Shown here in pieces: positions 44,866-54,330 of a DNA stretch of 64,000 nt. Made by a program: the position numbers and the translations under genes. Origin of the DNA: Flavobacterium frigoritolerans (lineage in GTDB: Bacteria > Bacteroidota > Bacteroidia > Flavobacteriales > Flavobacteriaceae); the NCBI RefSeq assembly GCF_025847275.1, contig NZ_JAOZEV010000002.1, forward strand, positions 62,001-126,000, in the 5' to 3' direction. The first letter of the stretch is position 1. Each line of letters starts with the position of its first letter. A model generated the notes under the pieces. That model was not told where the DNA came from. It did no database searches and was given only the letters and a program-made list of their open reading frames with translations.

Positions 44866-46403
44866 GTTCTATTTGTTAATTTATTAGCCCAATACAAACT
44901 CTGCTTCCATTCTTTTTTAAAATTAAAAAAATATCTTATTGGATTTTTAATTGATTGTTTGCTATAATATTTAAAGAATAAAATTATCCTATATCCGTTT
45001 ATTTGTTCGTTTGTTTCATGCAAAATTTTGTACAGTAATACTGTTGGAGCTGGCTTTGGTTTAATTTTTTCATTATCCCATGCTAGATTTAGTTTTGTCC
45101 TAAAACCTCCTACAGGAGCTTTTAGATGTAGAATTTTTGGGGCTGGAAAAAATAAAACATCATTTCCTGTATTTCGAATTTGTATTCCAAAATCTGAGTC
45201 TTCTGCAAATCCAAATTCATATTTTATGTCAAAACTTATATTTTTAATTATTTCGCTTTTTACAAAACTACATCCTGACCCAAAAGTATTCCATTGAAAT
45301 ATTTCTTTACTAATAGCTTTCTCTCTTTCCCTTAGACAATTAAAAGTTACTGCTTTATTTTTATATTGTGAAATAAACTCAAATGCTGCTTCAGTAAAAG
45401 AATTCGTAACCCTAATATCATCATCTGCAAAGAATACCCACTCACTTTCTACCTGATTAAGAGCAACATTTCTTGCATTACAAGCTCCTGTTTGATGTGT
45501 AAAAGTATGCTTAATAACAAATGGCCAATCTTCTGAAGTTAAATAGTCTAACTCTGAAACACTTCCTATTAAAGGATTCTGCTCTACAATTATTACATTT
45601 TTAGGCAAATGGGTTTGTTGGGACAAATCTTTTAAAACATTATATAAATATTCTTTTCTTCCAATCGTTGGAATAATAACATCTATAGTACCTGAATTAA
45701 TTACGTTAAGTGAAGAACTAACTTTAATCGAATCTAGATTAATGCTGTTATCATTTCTATTCTTATAAGTAAAGCTACATAGTAAAGCTAAAATGGGAAA
45801 TTTAAATTCGTAAATCATTAAATTCAGAAATAGCAAAAATATCCATCGTGTTCTATAATGCTGCTTTACAAATCTAAAAAGAATCTGATCAGAAGATTTC
45901 GAAATCAAACGAATTTCGGTTTCTAGCAACAATTTTGGTTCCGAATAACACAATAACCCCAAAGGCATACATACCTTAGCTATTGAATTTAAATAGTAAT
46001 CAAAATCCCAATCACATTTTATTTTCTTATCAATGGCCAACAATATACTTGCATGAATAACTCCAACTACACTACTCATTTGCCAGGTTGGATAGCTTAC
46101 CTTTTTATTAATTTTAATAAAAGGAGATTCATCAACATAACCAATTTTTCGACCTAAAAAATCAACTTCATTTGGGCTATAAGACATCATCATTTTATTA
46201 TGATGAAACAAATTATCTATAAATTCCAAATTAAGAAACTGTTTGTAATCTTCATTACACCAAACTATTTCTGAAAGCGGAAATTGAAAAGCCAACTCCA
46301 TCAAACTAGATGCAATAGTATTGTTTTCATTAAAAGATAAAGTCTCATTTCTTTCCGAAATAATTCTTGTAATTTTATTGTCTAAATGATATACTACTAT
46401 CAA
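44862..46403 (-). CDS. Two-part glycosyltransferase family 2 protein
   Basis: A 513-residue protein. Residues about 241-450 are a standard GT2 domain: DVIIPTIGRKEYLYNV, TGACNARNVAL, the metal motif FFADDDIRV, and later GFAEDSDFGIQI. The N-terminal ~240 residues contain no GT2 opening but have the look of a decayed GT2 second half (MSSVVGVIHASILLA, KCDWDFDYYL), plus a hydrophobic stretch at about 185-212. This may be a fused or regulatory GT module. Overlaps neighbours by four bases on both sides. Confidence 0.8.
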   Translation of the reverse strand: MIVVYHLDNKITRIISERNETLSFNENNTIASSLMELAFQFPLSEIVWCNEDYKQFLNLEFIDNLFHHNKMMMSYSPNEVDFLGRKIGYVDESPFIKINKKVSYPTWQMSSVVGVIHASILLAIDKKIKCDWDFDYYLNSIAKVCMPLGLLCYSEPKLLLETEIRLISKSSDQILFRFVKQHYRTRWIFLLFLNLMIYEFKFPILALLCSFTYKNRNDNSINLDSIKVSSSLNVINSGTIDVIIPTIGRKEYLYNVLKDLSQQTHLPKNVIIVEQNPLIGSVSELDYLTSEDWPFVIKHTFTHQTGACNARNVALNQVESEWVFFADDDIRVTNSFTEAAFEFISQYKNKAVTFNCLREREKAISKEIFQWNTFGSGCSFVKSEIIKNISFDIKYEFGFAEDSDFGIQIRNTGNDVLFFPAPKILHLKAPVGGFRTKLNLAWDNEKIKPKPAPTVLLYKILHETNEQINGYRIILFFKYYSKQSIKNPIRYFFNFKKEWKQSLYWANKLTNRT

Positions 46404-47551
46404 GATTTAAAAATTAATGATTTATAAAACTCAATATTATCTTTCGCTACTTTATCTGTGTCAAAAAACTCTTTAACTCTATTTCTTGCATTTCTCCCCA
46501 TTTCGCTTCCTAGACTGGAATCATCCAAAAGTTGTACTATTCGAGATGCAAACAATTCATGATTTTTTGGACTTACTAAAAAACCACTTTCACCATCAAT
46601 AATCATTTCATTTGCCCAACCAATATCTGATGCAACAATAGACTTTTGCATAGCCATGGCTTCTAACCAAGATACAGGAAGTGCCTCTGCAAAAGAGGGA
46701 AATACGCACATGGTTGCCTCTTCGATTTTTCTCTTTATTTCAGAATAGGGAACGCTCCCTAAATAATTGACATTCATTTTGGCCTTCTCTGAAAATAACT
46801 CTTGCATCATTTGCCAAGTAGATGAATTTCCCGAAATAATATCTGGGACGTCTTTACCTATTAAAATCAATTTAGCATTAGGATTATTTTCTATTACTTT
46901 ATTAAAAATCAATGGCAATTCGAGAAGTCCTTTTTTGCGAATTAGGCTTCCAAAATACAATATGGTTTTTTCTTTCTGAGGATTTTCATTATTAGTCTGA
47001 AATAAATCAGCTTCGATAGAATTGGGAATAATTGTAAATTCTTTATTTAAACCAAAAATCACATTTGTTTTATCTGCTGTAAACTGACTCACTGACAACA
47101 ATCTATCTGCATTTTGTAGTGCCCTTTTTTCATGAAACTTATTAATCCATTTGACTGGACGATTGTCCAAATTACAAAAATAAGTATCTGATCCATTTAA
47201 ACGTATAATCAACGGGCAAGATTTTGGTTTTATAAAAGATGAAATACCTGTCCAATCTGGTGCTTCTACTAAATCAATTTCTTTGTCTAAAAATAATTGA
47301 TTTATAATCTTTTCTAACTTTTTTCTAGTTAAGAACCATGATAATCCTTTTAGCTTGACGTTTTTAATTTGTTGTACAAAAATTCCATTATCATCAAAAG
47401 TAGCATCTTCTTTCTGACCATAAACAAGAACTCTAACAGAAACATCTTGTTCTAAAAGTCCAATTGCTAAATTTTTAATACTGGTACCAATACCCCCAGA
47501 ATTACCTGTTTTAGGATGTGGATATTCTGGAGTCAAAAATGCTATTTTCAT
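46400..47551 (-). CDS. Glycosyltransferase family 4
   Basis: A 383-residue GT-B transferase. It opens with AFLTPEYPHPKTGNSGGIG, typical of GT4, and has LYFGSLIRKKGLLELPLIF and FPSFAEALPVSWLEAMA (E-x7-E) in the C-terminal domain. Two bases separate it from the SGNH gene. Donor unknown. Confidence 0.88.
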   Translation of the reverse strand: MKIAFLTPEYPHPKTGNSGGIGTSIKNLAIGLLEQDVSVRVLVYGQKEDATFDDNGIFVQQIKNVKLKGLSWFLTRKKLEKIINQLFLDKEIDLVEAPDWTGISSFIKPKSCPLIIRLNGSDTYFCNLDNRPVKWINKFHEKRALQNADRLLSVSQFTADKTNVIFGLNKEFTIIPNSIEADLFQTNNENPQKEKTILYFGSLIRKKGLLELPLIFNKVIENNPNAKLILIGKDVPDIISGNSSTWQMMQELFSEKAKMNVNYLGSVPYSEIKRKIEEATMCVFPSFAEALPVSWLEAMAMQKSIVASDIGWANEMIIDGESGFLVSPKNHELFASRIVQLLDDSSLGSEMGRNARNRVKEFFDTDKVAKDNIEFYKSLIFKS

Positions 47552-47553
47552 TT

Positions 47554-48435
47554 TTATTTATTAAAAAAATCATTTAAAATTCTAGCTGTAAATATTCTTG
47601 CGCCATTATCATTCATATGTCCGCAAGATGAGAAATATTTATCCTCCTTTACTACATTTTCATAATTATAAATTTCTGGATATGTTTTTTTTACCTTATC
47701 AAAGTAATTCATTCCCACAACATTTTCACACATCGGGGTCATTACTGTAATCAAATTGATATTATTGGTCTTACATAAGCTTTTGATTTCTTCGTAATAC
47801 TTATTGTGTGGCAAAGGATTTAAATTGACAATATTATTTTTCATATTTCCGTTTTTATGTTTTACCAACGGATAATATCCTAAATTGTCTAAAGCATTTG
47901 TTTTTTCGACTATTAGAGTTTTATAAACTTCTCTAAATCCAATTTCAGAATCATATTTCACATATCTATAAAAAGGGATATAATATAATTCATTAAAATT
48001 TTCTTCATCATAAAAATGCTTTTTTATAACTTCCGAATTATGAATATAGGGTAGAAACTTTGTCGAAACTCCTTCTGCTTCTTGATCATTAGAAAGGTTC
48101 AAATCGGCTTCAAGAATTACATTTTTGATTTCATATTTTCGCTCAATCATTAATTTCAAAAGCAATGATGCTTCAAATAAATGTCCGCCACTCATCCCAA
48201 AATTAAAGGTTTTTAATCCTTTATCTTCAAATAGCTGCGAAACAAAATGATTATTTGCACGTGAAGATCCTAAAATTACTACATCATACTTTTTGGCTTT
48301 TGAATTTATAACCGTTTCTATTTTTCCACGATTTTTAGACTCCATAAAAATTCTCGTGTATATTCCATCTAGCCCTACTGCTATTAAAATCGTAATAACA
48401 ATAATTATTCCTGTATAAATTAAAAAACGCTTCAT
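47554..48435 (-). CDS. SGNH-like membrane-anchored protein, MBOAT partner
   Basis: A 293-residue protein with one N-terminal helix (about 5-25) and a periplasmic domain of the AlgJ/DltD/SGNH type. The nucleophile block is VVILGSSRANNH (Ser57/58), and the catalytic-His block is CGHMNDNGA. The Asp usually three residues before that His is Ser here, so either another acid serves or acyl transfer differs. It overlaps the MBOAT gene by one base, the usual arrangement for two-protein O-acylation of surface glycans. Confidence 0.75.
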   Translation of the reverse strand: MKRFLIYTGIIIVITILIAVGLDGIYTRIFMESKNRGKIETVINSKAKKYDVVILGSSRANNHFVSQLFEDKGLKTFNFGMSGGHLFEASLLLKLMIERKYEIKNVILEADLNLSNDQEAEGVSTKFLPYIHNSEVIKKHFYDEENFNELYYIPFYRYVKYDSEIGFREVYKTLIVEKTNALDNLGYYPLVKHKNGNMKNNIVNLNPLPHNKYYEEIKSLCKTNNINLITVMTPMCENVVGMNYFDKVKKTYPEIYNYENVVKEDKYFSSCGHMNDNGARIFTARILNDFFNK

Positions 48436-49868
48436 TAAAATTGAAAATATATAAATTCTTTATAATCAGAAAATGTCCCAAATGCCATTATTGCAGTAAT
48501 AGCTAAAGCTATCTTAAGCAAGCTTTTTTTACCTGAAAGTGGTTCAACTTTGTTACGATTATTCCATTCGACTAGAACAAATATTCCAATCATAAGAAGC
48601 AACTCATAATTATAACGCTCATTATCTAAATACTGGAAACTAAAACTCTTATTTGTTATCATTCGCTTTAAATATTCAACTGCATCTGTTATTGTTCTGG
48701 CTCTAAAAAACACCCAAGCTACACAAGTCAATAAAAAAGTATAGAGAATATTCATTATTACTTTTGCAGAGCTAAAATTCCACTTTAGTACAATCGCATC
48801 CATATTATTTCTGTTGCTATTTGATAAAAGTAAAGGCAAAAAGTAAACGGCATTAATAAAGCCCCAAGCAACGTATGTCCAATTGGCTCCATGCCAGAAC
48901 CCGCTAACTACAAAAATGATAAAGGTATTTCTTATTTTCATCCAAATACCTCCCTTGCTCCCTCCTAATGGGATATACAAGTAATCCCGAAACCAAGACG
49001 AAAGTGAAATATGCCAACGACGCCAAAACTCGGCTATGTCTCGTGAAAAATATGGGTAATTGAAATTTCGTAACAAGTCCAACCCAAACAATTTTGAAAC
49101 TCCTAACGCAATATCTGAATATCCTGAAAAGTCTCCATAAATTTGAAATGCAAAATATATTGCTCCCAAAATAAGAGAGAAAGAATTCATTGAAGTATAA
49201 TTGTCAAAAATAGCATTGGCATAAGTGGCACAAGTATCTGCAATGACAACTTTTTTAACCAAACCCCAAATAATTTGGTAAATACCTTCTTTCGCCATTT
49301 CAAAATTAAACTCGCGTTTTACTTTTACTTGCGGCAATAGATGTGTTGCTCTTTCGATTGGCCCTGCAACCAAAAGAGGAAAATAACTTACAAACAGAGA
49401 ATAATCAACAAAGTTATATTCGGCCTTTATTCGTTTAAGATAGATGTCAATTACATACGATAATCCATGAAAAGTGTAGAATGAAATACCAACAGGAAGT
49501 ATAACGCTTAATAAAATAGGGCTTGCCTGAATTCCAACAGAATTTAATAATTCTGAAAAAGACTCAGCAAAAAAGTTATAATATTTAAAAACTCCTAAGA
49601 ACCCTAAATTGACTATAATACTAAGCCAAAACCAAAATTTCCGGCTTCTTTCTGTTTTTCCTTTTTCGATTTGAATCCCCGTATAATAATCCAAAAACGT
49701 AGAAAAAACCAATAAAAATAGAAATCTCCAATCCCAACAAGAATAAAAATAGTAGCTCGCAATAATTAATAAAGCATTCTGAGTACTTTTTGTTTTATTA
49801 AAAACAAACCAATACAAGAAAAAAACGATTGGTAAAAAAATGGCAAAAGCCAAGGAATTAAAAAACAT
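48435..49868 (-). CDS. MBOAT family O-acyltransferase (AlgI-like)
   Basis: A 477-residue integral membrane protein with about eleven helices. The MBOAT hallmarks are FWRRWHISLSSWFRDYLYIP (His286) and SGFWHGANWTYVAWG (His326, catalytic). It should carry an acetyl group across the inner membrane for glycan O-acetylation, with the SGNH protein downstream acting as final transferase. It continues directly from the hexapeptide acetyltransferase gene. Confidence 0.93.
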   Translation of the reverse strand: MFFNSLAFAIFLPIVFFLYWFVFNKTKSTQNALLIIASYYFYSCWDWRFLFLLVFSTFLDYYTGIQIEKGKTERSRKFWFWLSIIVNLGFLGVFKYYNFFAESFSELLNSVGIQASPILLSVILPVGISFYTFHGLSYVIDIYLKRIKAEYNFVDYSLFVSYFPLLVAGPIERATHLLPQVKVKREFNFEMAKEGIYQIIWGLVKKVVIADTCATYANAIFDNYTSMNSFSLILGAIYFAFQIYGDFSGYSDIALGVSKLFGLDLLRNFNYPYFSRDIAEFWRRWHISLSSWFRDYLYIPLGGSKGGIWMKIRNTFIIFVVSGFWHGANWTYVAWGFINAVYFLPLLLSNSNRNNMDAIVLKWNFSSAKVIMNILYTFLLTCVAWVFFRARTITDAVEYLKRMITNKSFSFQYLDNERYNYELLLMIGIFVLVEWNNRNKVEPLSGKKSLLKIALAITAIMAFGTFSDYKEFIYFQF

Positions 49869-49896
49869 ATTTGTTTTAAAAATTATTAATATTAAT

Positions 49897-50469
49897 TTAT
49901 TTTTTGTTTTCGACTATTATATAACCTTCAGAACCTTTATTGGATATTATAGTTGCTAATGGAGCTGCTACAACTGAGGAATCTGGCACATCAAAAGTGA
50001 CTATGGCATTAGTACCTAAAAGCACATCATTGCCTATTATTATTTCTCCTAAAATTGTTGCTCCTGGTCCTATGAAAACTCGATTACCAATTTTTGGAAC
50101 TCCCACTTTATTTCCTCTTACTAAAACCCCAATTGTAATACCTTGTGACAAATTACAGTTTTCTCCAATTATTACATCTCCATGAATTACTACACCGCCA
50201 AAATGCCCAATATAAAGACCTTTACCAATCTTTGTTCGATAAGAAATATCAAATCCATATTTAAATTTTAACCTTCGTAACCACAAGAAAAAAAAGTAAA
50301 AAAAAAATCGATTCTTTTTTCTATAATACTGTGTTAACCGAAATATTGTTAAAAACTTAAGACCTGGATTAGGCATTATAATAAAAACCTTGATTAAAAC
50401 TGAAGGTCCTAAAGAATAAATACCACATCGCTTGTAATCTGACAAAATGATTTCTCTTAACATACTCAT
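49897..50469 (-). CDS. Serine-acetyltransferase-like hexapeptide enzyme
   Basis: Left-handed beta-helix acetyltransferase of 190 residues from the ATG at 50469, which overlaps the upstream stop as ATGA. The hexapeptide repeats run through IGKGLYIGHFGGVVIHGDV and IGNRVFIGPGATILGEI. The N-terminal ~85 residues have a hydrophobic stretch (FFFYFFFLWLRRL), suggesting membrane association as in polysaccharide-linked members (EpsC/WcaB type). In this locus it more likely acetylates a sugar than serine. Confidence 0.82.
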   Translation of the reverse strand: MSMLREIILSDYKRCGIYSLGPSVLIKVFIIMPNPGLKFLTIFRLTQYYRKKNRFFFYFFFLWLRRLKFKYGFDISYRTKIGKGLYIGHFGGVVIHGDVIIGENCNLSQGITIGVLVRGNKVGVPKIGNRVFIGPGATILGEIIIGNDVLLGTNAIVTFDVPDSSVVAAPLATIISNKGSEGYIIVENKK

Positions 50470-51863
50470 TTTTTTATAATTTGACTTATTGAAATCCATA
50501 TGCGTTCAGAAGCTAAATTAGCAGGACTTTCGTTTATTTTTTCAAACCATTTTTGAGCACTCACAATATTTTCATTTGATTCTTCTAATGCCTTGTTTAT
50601 TTTTTCGGCTATTTCACAAGGTGTATTTAGCCAAATAACAGATTTTTCACTAGGCATTGAACGAAAATGAATAAAATTATATATATTTTTTACCGACCAA
50701 TTTTTATTTTTTTTATTCGTTACATCATAATTAATAAATGCGCATGGCTTCTTATGCGCAACATAATCAAAAACCATTGATGACCCTAAATTTATTACCA
50801 TCTCAGTATGTCTTATTGTATTTATTTGTAAATCTACATCTGCTCTTGTAGCCATAATAGCGTCCCACTCATTTCCTGTTTTTTCCCAAAGTGGAGCAAT
50901 AGGAATAATAACATCCTTATAATCCTTAAGTACTTTATCAAAACGATTAGAAAAATCAACTGGGCAACGTCTAAAAATAATCCCAAATGAATTTCCTTTA
51001 TCATTCAAAAGCCGAACAGCCTCGGCAACATCAGACAAATATTGTGAATCATCGGGACAAGTAGTAATATCATCCCCTGAATAACAGATATATTTTTTAT
51101 TTAAATCCAGCTTGTAAGTTTGATAAAAATTTTGTTTAGAAATCACTTTACTTTCATCAAAATGGCTTTCGAATTGTGGCGTACCAGTAACAAAAATCTG
51201 ACTCTCATCAATATAAGGATAATAATATTGAAGTTCTTTTTTCATGTGTTCACTCCATACAAAATAATAATCAGTTTCCACAACCATAGTTGCCTTAGGT
51301 AAATTATCCCATGAAAACACAAAAGTAGCTGTTGGTATCCCCAAATCCTTTGCCGCTAATAACGGAGCAACAGCCAAACTTAAACGTTGATTAGTACAAA
51401 AAACAATTGATGGTCTCTCCTCTTTAAGCGTTTGTAAACATTCTTTATAATAAATTGTTTTCCGTTCAAATTTTTTAATTCTTTCTCGAATCCTCTTTAA
51501 GCCTTTAGGATAAGAATGTGTGACTATTAGAAACCTTGTTATTGTGTTTTTAAATATATTTCTTATCGTTTTATATGAAAAAGGGAAACGATATGTATCA
51601 TAAACAATATCATTCTCTTTTTTTATACTTAAATTGAGCTCTATATATTTTCTTGCATTTTTATAGCTATCTGTTAACAGATGAGATTTAGCTTTTTTTA
51701 TTTTTATTTGTTTAAATCCTAAATTTGCTAGTTCAAATGGTGTATTATTCCAATAGATGATTTCAAAACCTTTCTCTAATCCAAGATTATTAAAATTAGA
51801 AAAAACAAAATTTCGTAATCCAATCCCATCTGGTAATAAAATAAAAACCTTATTGTTTGACAT
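50466..51863 (-). CDS. GT-B-like transferase of unknown specificity
   Basis: A 465-residue protein opening KVFILLPDGIGLRNFVFSNF. The middle (SIVFCTNQRLSLAVAPLLA, FVFSWDNLPKA, YFVWSEHMKKELQYYYP, FVTGTPQFE) resembles GT-B surface-glycan transferases related to CDP-glycerol/teichoic-acid-type enzymes. The C-terminal half has INLGSSMVFDYVAHKKPCAF, a donor-site-like segment. No named family recognised. The N-terminus of a second member survives as a remnant just upstream (52152-52419). It is one candidate for the missing nonulosonate transferase, by exclusion only. Confidence 0.65.
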   Translation of the reverse strand: MSNNKVFILLPDGIGLRNFVFSNFNNLGLEKGFEIIYWNNTPFELANLGFKQIKIKKAKSHLLTDSYKNARKYIELNLSIKKENDIVYDTYRFPFSYKTIRNIFKNTITRFLIVTHSYPKGLKRIRERIKKFERKTIYYKECLQTLKEERPSIVFCTNQRLSLAVAPLLAAKDLGIPTATFVFSWDNLPKATMVVETDYYFVWSEHMKKELQYYYPYIDESQIFVTGTPQFESHFDESKVISKQNFYQTYKLDLNKKYICYSGDDITTCPDDSQYLSDVAEAVRLLNDKGNSFGIIFRRCPVDFSNRFDKVLKDYKDVIIPIAPLWEKTGNEWDAIMATRADVDLQINTIRHTEMVINLGSSMVFDYVAHKKPCAFINYDVTNKKNKNWSVKNIYNFIHFRSMPSEKSVIWLNTPCEIAEKINKALEESNENIVSAQKWFEKINESPANLASERIWISISQIIKK

Positions 51864-52159
51864 TCGTTATCTCTGTTTTTTTTTGATGATTAAGTTTCCA
51901 AATATCTGATTTTAAAAGACATTCTGAAAATAATTCTGTACTATTTCCTCGTCCAAAATCATCTTCTATATTTTGTATTTTATGAGAGTCAATAATTAAA
52001 AGCGCTCCTTTAATCTCATTTTCAGAATATTCAATAATTAATTATATCTGCATGAACTGCTCTATTTTGCTAACGAGTTCCAATATTAATAATCGGAATT
52101 CCATAATATGAAACGAGGAAGTTATTTTTGGGATATCCAGAAACCAAATTATCATTCAT
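51850..52159 (-). pseudogene. Remnant: C-terminal end of a NeuC-type UDP-GlcNAc 2-epimerase
   Basis: On the minus strand one frame reads SYYGIPIINIGTR, a TAG, then QNRAVHADIINY. The next frame continues IEYSENEIKGALLIIDSH, QNIEDDFGRGNSTELF and on to a TAA at 51850. This follows the C-terminus of hydrolysing 2-epimerases; the intact copy at 55681-56838 has GVPVINIGSRQNR at the same place. At least one stop and one frameshift break it. The end overlaps the start of the next gene. The upstream border is not sharp. Confidence 0.7.
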
Positions 52160-52419
52160 CCCATAAAAAGCTTTTATACTTTTGTAAATGAGCAATTTCT
52201 TTCCATTTCCTGAGAGCCCATGTTATTTTCCCTTCTTTAAAAACAGTAAGTTCTCTTATTTCAAGCTTTGGGTTATTAACTTTTTGATAGCAACTTTCTG
52301 GTAACCTGGAATAAATGATAATTTCATCAAATTTTTCCAATGCCTCTGCTATGAAATCACTCATAACAAAATTTCTAAATCCTACACCATCAGTTATTAC
52401 TACTCCTATATTTTTTCAT
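52152..52419 (-). pseudogene. Remnant: N-terminus of a second GT-B-like transferase
   Basis: ATG at 52419 overlaps the previous stop (ATGA). After a one-base excess in an A run, the frame reads IGVVITDGVGFRNFVMSDFI and continues to WDE and a TGA at 52152. The first 20 residues parallel the start of the intact 465-residue protein just downstream (LLPDGIGLRNFVFSNF). About 90 residues remain of an expected ~460; the rest is gone. Confidence 0.68.
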
Positions 52420-52568
52420 TTTTCATAAAATCCTTTTAAAATATACAAACTGCTTTCAAAATTTACAATATCCATTATAAATTTGTTATTTTTTCTCCAT
52501 ATCATCATTAATTCTATGATACAGTAAGAATAAAAACTGATTAACCTACCAAAAATCCAATCTGTTTT
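52416..52568 (-). pseudogene. Remnant: C-terminus of a glycosyltransferase-like gene
   Basis: Fifty sense codons (KTDWIFGRLISFYSYC... to LYILKGFYEK) end at TGA 52416-52418. They overlap the next start by ATGA, the same coupling seen between intact genes of the locus. The composition is like the C-terminal tail of GT2 or methyltransferase genes. A TAA sits directly upstream at 52569-52571, so the body of the gene is lost. The parent family is inferred, not proven. Confidence 0.5.
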
Positions 52569-52620
52569 TTATTTTTATATAGATTAAAATATAAATCAAT
52601 AAGTAAAGTTAAAAAGCTCT

Positions 52621-54330
52621 TTATCCCTTAATTTTCAGCATTTCATAAAAACTTATACACTGCCAAATATGAAAGCTAGACTGAATATTACCATCAAAAT
52701 ATTTTTTTAGTTCCTTATGCAAAGATTCTTTATTAAACCATTTAGCATAATCTAAACGTTCCAATTCAATAAAGCACTGACTTACCCATTCTTGTAAATC
52801 AAATGCTAGCCACTCACGTTGTGGTGTTTGTAGAGGACGTTTGGGTGCAAATACCAAATCATTCACAAAGTATTCAGAGGCAATTTCTCGTAAGATAAAT
52901 TTAGAAATCCCATTTTTTATTTTATAATCTAATGGCAATGAAAAAGCAAATTCGACCAAACGATAATCTAAAAAAGGCTCCCTTAATTCTGTTGAATAGG
53001 TCATTGAAATTCGATCATTAAATCGTAAAGCACGAGGAATTTTGGTATAGAACAAATCTCTATATTGTTTGTTTAATATATCATCTTTAAATGGCTTAGG
53101 ATATAAAGGCTTCACTGCTTTTGCTAAAAAAGAATCCGAAAGTATATTTGTTTTATATGGAGAATCTTGTACCCCTTGTATAGTAGCCTCGTTATCCTGA
53201 TTGTAATAATCATATCCTGCCCATTGCTCGTCCATCCCTTGTCCGTCTATTAGAACTAAAACTTCATCTCTACGAGCTTGTTCAAAAATTTTAGCATACG
53301 CCAATGTTGGAATCCCACCAAAAGGCTCATCTTGTTGGTACTGCATTTTTTGCATTAAAGTTGGTACCTCATCAGCTTGCAAGAGCACCTTTGTTAATGG
53401 ATTTTGAGTTTGGGAAATCATTTTTTCGACCCATGGCAATTCGTCATAATCCAAATTATTTGTATAAAAAGTATAACCGTTAATTTTTGAATTATCTTCT
53501 TGAAGATTAACCATCGCAAGTAGCACTGAGCTATCTAATCCGCCACTAACATTAAACCCTACTGAAACATCGGCTCTAAAACGTAAACGAATACTGTCTT
53601 TTAATAGGACAACATATTGCTTTTTGGCCTGTTCGAAAGTTAGATTTTTAGGTTGTTTAGCTACTTCTTCTTCAAAGAAATACCATTTTTTTATGGTTAC
53701 CTTTTTATTTTCAAACTCTAAAAAATGCCCTCCTGGTAATTGAACAATATCTACCCAAAATGTTTCATCAGGCATACCATAGGAACCAAATGCAAAATAA
53801 GAAGCCCAAACTTTTTCGTTAGGTTCTTTGATTATTCCTGCTGCGTGTAATGCTTTTATTTCAGATGAAAAATAAAAAACATTATTAGACAAACTGTAAT
53901 AAAAAGGTTTTACTCCAAATCGGTCTCGAGCTGCAAATAGTTTTTTCTCCTGATTGTCCCAAATGGCAAAGGCAAACATCCCATTAAACTTTTGCAAACA
54001 TTTTGCTCCATAAACAATATATGCAGCTAATAAAACTTCTGTGTCTGACTTCGTTTTGAAATCATATTGGCTTTCTAATTCCGCTTTAATTTCAATATAA
54101 TTATAGATTTCACCATTAAAAACCACAACATAGCGTCCTGAATTATCTTTAAATGGTTGATTTGATTCTACAGACAAATCAATAATTGCTAAACGATTAT
54201 GTCCTAAAGCTGAAAAATCTAAATCAAAATATTTCCCTGTTGCATCAGGACCTCTATGATACTGACAGGCCAGCATAGCGTCCAATTGAGTTTCTTTATA
54301 TGCTCCTACGACTCCTGCAATACCACACAT
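52621..54330 (-). CDS. asnB: Asparagine synthase-type glutamine amidotransferase
   Basis: A 569-residue protein. Class II glutaminase domain with nucleophile Cys2 (MCGIAG), NRLAIIDLS and FNGEIYNY; then a synthetase domain with the ATP loop SGGLDSS (262-268) and DGQGMDEQWAGYDYY. In glycan loci such enzymes usually amidate uronic acids (as WbpS-like proteins do) rather than make asparagine. Its place between the nonulosonate genes and transferases supports that here. Its start overlaps the methyltransferase stop by one base. Confidence 0.88.
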   Translation of the reverse strand: MCGIAGVVGAYKETQLDAMLACQYHRGPDATGKYFDLDFSALGHNRLAIIDLSVESNQPFKDNSGRYVVVFNGEIYNYIEIKAELESQYDFKTKSDTEVLLAAYIVYGAKCLQKFNGMFAFAIWDNQEKKLFAARDRFGVKPFYYSLSNNVFYFSSEIKALHAAGIIKEPNEKVWASYFAFGSYGMPDETFWVDIVQLPGGHFLEFENKKVTIKKWYFFEEEVAKQPKNLTFEQAKKQYVVLLKDSIRLRFRADVSVGFNVSGGLDSSVLLAMVNLQEDNSKINGYTFYTNNLDYDELPWVEKMISQTQNPLTKVLLQADEVPTLMQKMQYQQDEPFGGIPTLAYAKIFEQARRDEVLVLIDGQGMDEQWAGYDYYNQDNEATIQGVQDSPYKTNILSDSFLAKAVKPLYPKPFKDDILNKQYRDLFYTKIPRALRFNDRISMTYSTELREPFLDYRLVEFAFSLPLDYKIKNGISKFILREIASEYFVNDLVFAPKRPLQTPQREWLAFDLQEWVSQCFIELERLDYAKWFNKESLHKELKKYFDGNIQSSFHIWQCISFYEMLKIKG

